Source: a bacterium 0.1xD8-71 | GTDB taxonomy: Bacteria > Bacillota > Clostridia > Lachnospirales > Lachnospiraceae | Assembly: GCA_003612405.1 (NCBI GenBank) | Contig: RAYR01000021.1 | Span: 23,660 to 87,659 of the forward strand | Direction of reading: 5' to 3' | Length of the DNA: 64,000 nucleotides | Part shown: piece after piece, positions 59,736 to 64,000 of the stretch | Position numbering within the stretch: the first letter of the stretch is position 1 | Layout of the letters: each line of letters opens with the position of its first letter | Notes under the pieces: model-generated | Seen by the model: only the letters and a program-made list of their open reading frames with translations | Databases searched by the model: none | What the model was told of the DNA's origin: nothing | Translations under genes and position numbers: made by a program

Positions 59736-60299
59736 ATGACCAATACAAACAGTACGAAACTTGCGCTGGAGGCGTCGCTTAAGAAGCTTCTGACAACGAA
59801 ATCACTTGACAAGATTACGATCAATGATCTTACGGCGGACTGCGGTATCAGCAGAATGGCATTTTATTATCATTTCAAGGATATTTATGATCTGGTGGAA
59901 TGGATCTGTGTGGAAGATGGCACGAAGGCATTACAGGGTAAAAAGACCTATGATACCTGGCAGGAGGGGATGTGTCAGATTTTTGAGGCGGTGATAGAGA
60001 ACAAGGCTTTTATCCAGAATGTGTACCGCAGCATCAGCAGAGAGAAGATTGAAAGTTATCTGTATAAGCTTACATACAGCCTGCTGGCAGATGTGGTGGA
60101 GGAGAAATGCGCGGGCCATCCCCTGGAGCAGGAGAACAAAGCTTTTATCGCAGAGTTTTATAAATACGGGTTCGTAGGTATCATGCTGGACTGGATCGGA
60201 CGGGGCATGAAGCAGGATTACGGAGAGATTGTGGAGAAAATGAGCGTCATGCTGCATGGAAATATAGCACAGTCCATCCATAATTTTGAAGCCAAATAG
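59736..60299 (+). CDS. TetR/AcrR-family regulator
   Basis: 187-aa regulator with an N-terminal TetR HTH (residues about 10-56; ITINDLTADCGISRMAFYYHF is the recognition core) and a C-terminal helical domain of the DhaS/TetR_C_7-like type. TAGGATATG precedes the ATG with weak spacing. It lies 29 bp after the transporter and 185 bp before the oleate hydratase gene, with a strong terminator after it, so it could regulate either; the pairing with an oleate hydratase suggests a fatty-acid signal, which is inference. Confidence 0.9.
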   Translation: MTNTNSTKLALEASLKKLLTTKSLDKITINDLTADCGISRMAFYYHFKDIYDLVEWICVEDGTKALQGKKTYDTWQEGMCQIFEAVIENKAFIQNVYRSISREKIESYLYKLTYSLLADVVEEKCAGHPLEQENKAFIAEFYKYGFVGIMLDWIGRGMKQDYGEIVEKMSVMLHGNIAQSIHNFEAK

Positions 60300-60316
60300 A
60301 GTTTACTTTTCTAAAC

Positions 60317-60360
60317 AAAGAGGGGGAAATGATAAAAAACTTATCATTCCGCCTCTTTTG
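60317..60360 (+). terminator. Terminator after the TetR gene
   Basis: A long stem (60317-60335 with 60341-60358; AAAGAGG and ATGATAA arms, one mismatch and one bulge) with a 5-base loop, followed by TTTTG. Good stability and position, 18 bp after the stop. Confidence 0.8.
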
Positions 60361-60484
60361 TAAATTGGAAGAAGCGGGAAGAGTGTATATGATAGCCATA
60401 ACGAGTTATGAAAACACACGGCGGCGGGCCTTTCATGATGAAGGAGTCTGCGTCTGCCGGCATAAGGAAAGGTGGAGCATATTT

Positions 60485-62473
60485 ATGGCAAACAGGAAAA
60501 GTATCGGACTCGGTGTGGCGGCAGTGGCGGCAGCGGGAGCAGGAGCTGCGCTGGCAGCAAAGAACCATAAAAAGACAGGTGAGGAAACAGCAAAGAGTAC
60601 AGACAAAAGTGTTGGCAGGAAGAAGACCTATACAGATCTGGATTACCGCAATACAGAACTTGGCAGATTTGATAAGAACAGCAAGGGCATTTATTATACC
60701 AACGGAAACTATGAAGCTTTTGCAAGACCCAGGAAGCCCGAGGGTGTGGATGAGAAGAACGCTTATATCGTAGGCAGCGGCCTGGCTTCCCTGGCGGCAG
60801 CCTGTTTCCTGGTACGCGACGGACAGATGCCCGGCGATCACATTCACATCCTGGAGTCCATGGACATAGCAGGAGGGGCCTGTGACGGTATCTATGATGC
60901 GACCAGAGGGTATGTGATGCGCGGCGGCAGAGAGATGGAGAACCATTTCGAGTGCCTCTGGGATCTGTTCCGCAGTATTCCATCCATAGAGACACCGGGC
61001 GTGTCGGTATTGGATGAGTACTACTGGCTGAACAAAGAAGATCCCAACTATTCTCTTTGCCGGGCAACGAAGAACCGGGGAGAAGATGCCCATACGGACG
61101 GCAGATTTAACTTAAGCCAGAAAGGCTGTATGGAGATCATGAAACTGTTTATGACAAAAGATGAAGATCTCTATGATAAGACCATTGAGGATGTGTTTGA
61201 CGAGGAAGTGTTTGATTCCACTTTCTGGCTGTACTGGCGTACCATGTTTGCTTTTGAGAACTGGCACAGTGCCCTGGAAATGAAACTTTATTTCCAGAGA
61301 TTTATCCATCATATTGCAGGGCTGCCGGATTTCAGCGCCCTGAAATTTACCAAGTATAATCAGTATGATTCCCTGATTCTGCCTATGCAGAGATATCTGG
61401 AAGCGGCAGGCGTGGATTTCCAGTTTAACACGGAAGTGACCAATGTTATCTTTGGATTTGAGGGAGATAAGAAGATTGCCAAGGCTATCGAGTGTAAGGT
61501 CAAGGGTGTGGAAAAAGGTATTATGTTAACCGAGAACGATCTGGTGTTTGTGACCAATGGAAGCTGTACAGAAGGCACCATCTACGGCGATCAGAACCAT
61601 GCGCCCAACGGGGATGCGGAGGTGCGTACCAGCGGCTGCTGGAGTCTCTGGAAAAATATTGCGAAGCAGGATCCGTCCTTCGGCCGTCCGGAGAAGTTCT
61701 GTTCCGATGTGGCGAAGACAAACTGGGAATCCGCTACCGTTACCACGTTGGATGACAAGATTCTTCCCTATATCAAGAATATCTGTAAGCGTGACCCCAA
61801 GAGCGGCAAAGTGGTCACAGGCGGTATCGTAAGCTGTCAGGATTCCGCGTGGCTCCTCAGCTGGACCATTAACAGACAGGGACAGTTTAAGGAGCAGGAT
61901 AAAGATCAGGTCTGCGTGTGGGTCTACGGCCTCTTTACGGATGTGCCGGGCGATTATGTGAAGAAACCCATGAAAGAGTGTACCGGTAAGGAAATTACCG
62001 AAGAATGGCTTTATCATCTGGGCGTGCCGGAAGAGCAGATTGAGGAACTGGCAGAGCACAGCGCCGTATGCGTGCCTACCATGATGCCTTATATCACTGC
62101 CTTCTTTATGCCGAGAACTGCCGGAGACCGTCCGGATGTGATTCCCGACGGCTGTGTGAACTTCGCGTTCTTAGGCCAGTTTGCCCAGACCCCGAGAGAT
62201 ACTGTCTTTACCACAGAGTACTCTGTGAGAACAGCCATGGAGGCTGTGTATGGACTGCTAGGCGTGGACCGCGGCGTGCCGGAAGTATGGGGCAGTGTCT
62301 ACGATATCAGGGAACTGCTCTCCAGCAGTGTGAAGCTGATGGACGGCAAGTCCCCGCTGGAAATCAATCTCGGACCGCTTAATCCCATGAAGAAGCTGCT
62401 GCTTCATTTTATCAATGGGACAGCGATTGAGAAAGTAATGCGTGATCAGGGTGTGATAAAAGAGGGGATGTAA
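60485..62473 (+). CDS. ohyA: Oleate hydratase (FAD-dependent)
   Basis: 662-aa protein of the oleate hydratase family (formerly myosin-cross-reactive antigen), which hydrates oleic acid to 10-hydroxystearic acid and helps detoxify free fatty acids. The FAD fingerprint GSGLASLAAACFL follows about 80 residues of extra N-terminus that includes a hydrophobic Ala-rich stretch (about 7-22, GVAAVAAAGAGAALAA), giving possible membrane attachment. RGGREMENHFECLWDLF is the conserved active-site region (catalytic Glu in GGREMENH). ATG at 60485 has GGAAAGGTGGAG upstream; the frame continues 52 codons further, but that part has no motif. Confidence 0.94.
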   Translation: MANRKSIGLGVAAVAAAGAGAALAAKNHKKTGEETAKSTDKSVGRKKTYTDLDYRNTELGRFDKNSKGIYYTNGNYEAFARPRKPEGVDEKNAYIVGSGLASLAAACFLVRDGQMPGDHIHILESMDIAGGACDGIYDATRGYVMRGGREMENHFECLWDLFRSIPSIETPGVSVLDEYYWLNKEDPNYSLCRATKNRGEDAHTDGRFNLSQKGCMEIMKLFMTKDEDLYDKTIEDVFDEEVFDSTFWLYWRTMFAFENWHSALEMKLYFQRFIHHIAGLPDFSALKFTKYNQYDSLILPMQRYLEAAGVDFQFNTEVTNVIFGFEGDKKIAKAIECKVKGVEKGIMLTENDLVFVTNGSCTEGTIYGDQNHAPNGDAEVRTSGCWSLWKNIAKQDPSFGRPEKFCSDVAKTNWESATVTTLDDKILPYIKNICKRDPKSGKVVTGGIVSCQDSAWLLSWTINRQGQFKEQDKDQVCVWVYGLFTDVPGDYVKKPMKECTGKEITEEWLYHLGVPEEQIEELAEHSAVCVPTMMPYITAFFMPRTAGDRPDVIPDGCVNFAFLGQFAQTPRDTVFTTEYSVRTAMEAVYGLLGVDRGVPEVWGSVYDIRELLSSSVKLMDGKSPLEINLGPLNPMKKLLLHFINGTAIEKVMRDQGVIKEGM

Positions 62474-62476
62474 TAT

Positions 62477-62501
62477 AAACTATTCCATAATGGCAGAGTT
62501 T
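62477..62501. repeat. Interspersed palindromic repeat, copy 3
   Basis: Imperfect palindrome centred on 62489 with AAACT/AGTTT arms and CCATAATGG core, between the oleate hydratase stop and its terminator. Same family as 4504 and 14796. Confidence 0.6.
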
Positions 62502-62518
62502 TATGATGGGATAAGATG

Positions 62519-62551
62519 CAGGCGGTGCTTAGTGGCACCGCCTGTTTTTTT
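62519..62551 (+). terminator. Terminator after oleate hydratase
   Basis: Perfect 10-bp stem CAGGCGGTGC/GCACCGCCTG (62519-62528 with 62535-62544), loop TTAGTG, then seven T residues. Confidence 0.93.
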
Positions 62552-62560
62552 AAAATCCTA

Positions 62561-62589
62561 TTGACAATTTATAGAGAGCTCTATAATAT
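62561..62589 (+). promoter_or_regulatory. Promoter with overlapping operator for the membrane/wHTH pair
   Basis: TTGACA (62561-62566) and TAATAT (62584-62589) are 17 bp apart (a TATAAT with 15-bp spacing overlaps). The inverted repeat TATAGA-GAGC-TCTATA (62570-62585) fills the spacer and would be blocked by a dimeric regulator, plausibly the winged-helix protein encoded at 63398. Confidence 0.65.
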
Positions 62590-62691
62590 AGAGTATACAA
62601 ACATAAAGCGACAGACATGAATAGGAAGATAAAACAGATTCATGCCGGTAAAGCTTTGAGCAGAAAAGGGACAAAGGGATGGAGGAGAAAG

Positions 62692-63408
62692 ATGGACAGG
62701 AAAACGACAGCCGAAATGGCAATGGATGATGTCAAGCTGATCAAGAGTGTGATTGAGAGGACAAGGCAGGATTTTTCAAAAGTATCCGTTTATTTTATGG
62801 GAATTGGGATTCTGAATCTGTCGGCATGGTTTTTGGAGGAAATAGCTTATCTGGTTAGAAATCTATTTGGCTATGGATATCCGGCGGCCCATGCTTTCTG
62901 GTGGGGAGGACGCATCCTGCTTCTGGCCGGGTATGTTATTTTATTTGTTCTTTTTTATAAGAAGGTAAAGAAAACGGGGAATGAGATCTGTGAAGGTATG
63001 GTGACAATCTGGATGCTTGTGCTGATAGGTTCCATGGTTTTAGGGCAGTTGTATATCAGTTTGATTCCGTCCGGAAATAGTGATAAGATAACGACACTGT
63101 GGCTGTGCAGGGAATTGATTGAAGTGCTTCCGGTTATATTTGCATTGTTTATGACTGGAATTTTTACGAAGAGAAAACCGATTACTCTGTCTGCGGCAGC
63201 CTACAGCATATTATATTTTGTGTTGTTTGTGAGTATGAAAGAAGTACCTTATGGGACCTGGGGCGGTGCAGGCACACTTGCATCGGCCAGTAGTATCAGT
63301 ATCCAGTGTTTGATGAGTGCGGGGATGATTGCACTGGGTATTTATCTGAGAGGGAACGGAAGAAAGAATCCTGTTGCAAGAGATTTAGAGGTCGATTATG
63401 GAAATTAA
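62692..63408 (+). CDS. Multi-pass membrane protein paired with a winged-helix regulator
   Basis: 238-aa protein with an N-terminal cytoplasmic helix (about residues 1-30) and six hydrophobic segments. The ATG at 62692 has GGAGG 7 bp upstream; the open frame extends 25 codons but lacks a site there. It resembles the small sensor/permease-like membrane proteins that neighbour HTH_34-type regulators in Clostridia, but I cannot name the family. Its stop region overlaps the regulator start by 11 bp, so the two are co-translated. Confidence 0.78.
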   Translation: MDRKTTAEMAMDDVKLIKSVIERTRQDFSKVSVYFMGIGILNLSAWFLEEIAYLVRNLFGYGYPAAHAFWWGGRILLLAGYVILFVLFYKKVKKTGNEICEGMVTIWMLVLIGSMVLGQLYISLIPSGNSDKITTLWLCRELIEVLPVIFALFMTGIFTKRKPITLSAAAYSILYFVLFVSMKEVPYGTWGGAGTLASASSISIQCLMSAGMIALGIYLRGNGRKNPVARDLEVDYGN

Positions 63409-63703
63409 TGCGATACCGGAAGCGTTTCAGACGAAGCTGAGACTGGCAGTTTTGTCTGCGCTGCTGACCGGAAAGAAAAATTTCAGAGAATTAAAAGCGA
63501 TTACAGGCGCTACAGACGGAAATCTCGGCGCACAGTTGAAGAAGCTGGAAGAGACAGGCTATATATCCATTGAAAAAGCATTTGTGAATAACAAGCCTCA
63601 GACCACCTGTGCCATGACAGCGTACGGGAGAGAACAGTTTAAGGAATATGTTGAAATGCTAGAACGTCATTTAGGGCAGTCAGACAACGTTTCTGATAAA
63701 TAA
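63398..63703 (+). CDS. Winged-helix transcriptional regulator (HTH_34/MarR-like)
   Basis: 101-aa regulator with one winged helix (residues about 10-85; LSALLTGKKNFRELKAITG as helices 1-3, TDGNLGAQLKKLEETGYI as the recognition helix, and a wing with FVNNKPQTTCAMTAYG). It fits the small PadR/MarR-like HTH_34 group, acting as a dimer. It overlaps the upstream membrane gene and likely regulates the shared promoter at 62561, which has a matching inverted repeat. Confidence 0.88.
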   Translation: MEINAIPEAFQTKLRLAVLSALLTGKKNFRELKAITGATDGNLGAQLKKLEETGYISIEKAFVNNKPQTTCAMTAYGREQFKEYVEMLERHLGQSDNVSDK

Positions 63704-63821
63704 AGGAGCGTGTCTGGCCCGGTTTTCTTAACTAAACCCTTTTCTGTTGTACAAAATGCATAAATAGAGCCTGGAATTTCTGTCTAAAACAGCAAAAATG
63801 AATATAACATCGAAAAAACTC

Positions 63822-63850
63822 TTGTCAGAATATGGATGTGGGGATATAAT
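63822..63850 (+). promoter_or_regulatory. Promoter for a gene beyond the window
   Basis: TTGTCA (63822-63827) and a perfect TATAAT (63845-63850) are 17 bp apart; transcription would start near 63857. No gene starts in the remaining bases of this strand. Confidence 0.75.
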
Positions 63851-63864
63851 TAACTCAAATAAAT

Positions 63865-63900
63865 GGAAACGTTACCGGTGACGATACCGACAACGTTTCC
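63865..63900. promoter_or_regulatory. Inverted repeat just downstream of the promoter (possible LacI-type operator)
   Basis: Perfect 9-bp arms GGAAACGTT and AACGTTTCC (63865-63873 with 63892-63900), with inner pairing of CGGT and ACCG. Each arm is itself close to the palindrome GGAAACGTTTCC seen in LacI-family operators. It may be an operator for, or the leader of, the gene to the right. The rest of 63704-64000 shows no gene. Confidence 0.6.
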
Positions 63901-64000
63901 AAAACCAAAAATATTCATTTATGGAAAGACTAACTATTAAAAGTCAAGCCTAAAATAAAAAATTTTGAATGGATTGCAGAAATGCACTTCATATATATCA

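Noticed and set aside
60344..61093. 249-aa minus-strand frame opposite oleate hydratase
   Set aside because: Oleate hydratase motifs cover this stretch; the minus frame is Cys/His-rich from codon mirroring and starts in the FAD domain.
1..64000. CRISPR array, prophage or IS element
   Set aside because: No regularly spaced direct repeats, Cas genes, integrase, transposase or phage structural genes were seen; the repeated elements are three Rpn leaders several kb apart. The Rpn family has been called transposase-like but is not by itself evidence of an IS.

Overview
The window looks like a chromosome segment of a Gram-positive, low-to-medium GC member of the Clostridia, most likely Lachnospiraceae. 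This is inference from gene content: T-box-controlled thrS, infC-rpmI-rplT with an attenuator leader, pdxST, a DUF1540 protein, a SEC-C protein, a FeoB-associated Cys-rich membrane protein and strong GGAGG ribosome binding sites. No rRNA operon, CRISPR array or recognisable integrase/IS transposase was seen; there is one tRNA gene (Pro, anticodon AGG).

Layout. 1-18 kb is mostly housekeeping: rarA, purA, a LysR regulator plus HAD phosphatase, tcdA, pdxST, a GH2 beta-mannosidase-like enzyme, a SEC-C/redox pair, a T-box leader driving a small membrane protein and thrS, a GT-C type membrane protein, a DUF1540 protein and two exported proteins. 18.9-34.9 kb is an AT-rich, co-directional surface-glycan cluster: GT4, GT2, GT11 and WbsX-type glycosyltransferases, three methyltransferases, a GT-C protein, a PglK/MsbA-like ABC exporter and an SGNH plus MBOAT O-acylation pair. 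One glycosyltransferase there is a decayed pseudogene, one carries a 14-G tract at its 3' end, and the MBOAT gene is out of frame at a 7-G tract, so the glycan may be phase variable. 

34.9-45.5 kb is a low-GC accessory island. It holds three copies of a ~180-bp promoter/leader element (plus a degenerate fourth with a compensatory base-pair change), one intact Rpn-type nuclease gene, an Rpn pseudogene, and a third leader fused to a broken RelA/SpoT-like gene. Between them sit a 925-aa protein joining a multi-pass membrane region to an isoprenyl-diphosphate-synthase-like domain, and a tight four-gene operon (membrane protein, unknown 429-aa protein, thymidylate-synthase-like protein, YjjG-like pyrimidine nucleotidase). 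That operon is the best candidate for an undescribed system; its role is not established by the sequence.

45.5-64 kb returns to core functions: infC (apparent AUU start), rpmI, rplT, a PepD-like dipeptidase, a thioesterase, an EAL phosphodiesterase with degenerate GGDEF, tRNA-Pro, a TrmA/RlmD-type methyltransferase, a feoA-feoA-feoB operon with three GTTAG-N6-CTAAC sites and a convergent DtxR-family regulator, a chemotaxis receptor, an NSS transporter, a TetR regulator, oleate hydratase, and a membrane protein/winged-helix pair. All family names are from reading motifs by eye; no database search was run.
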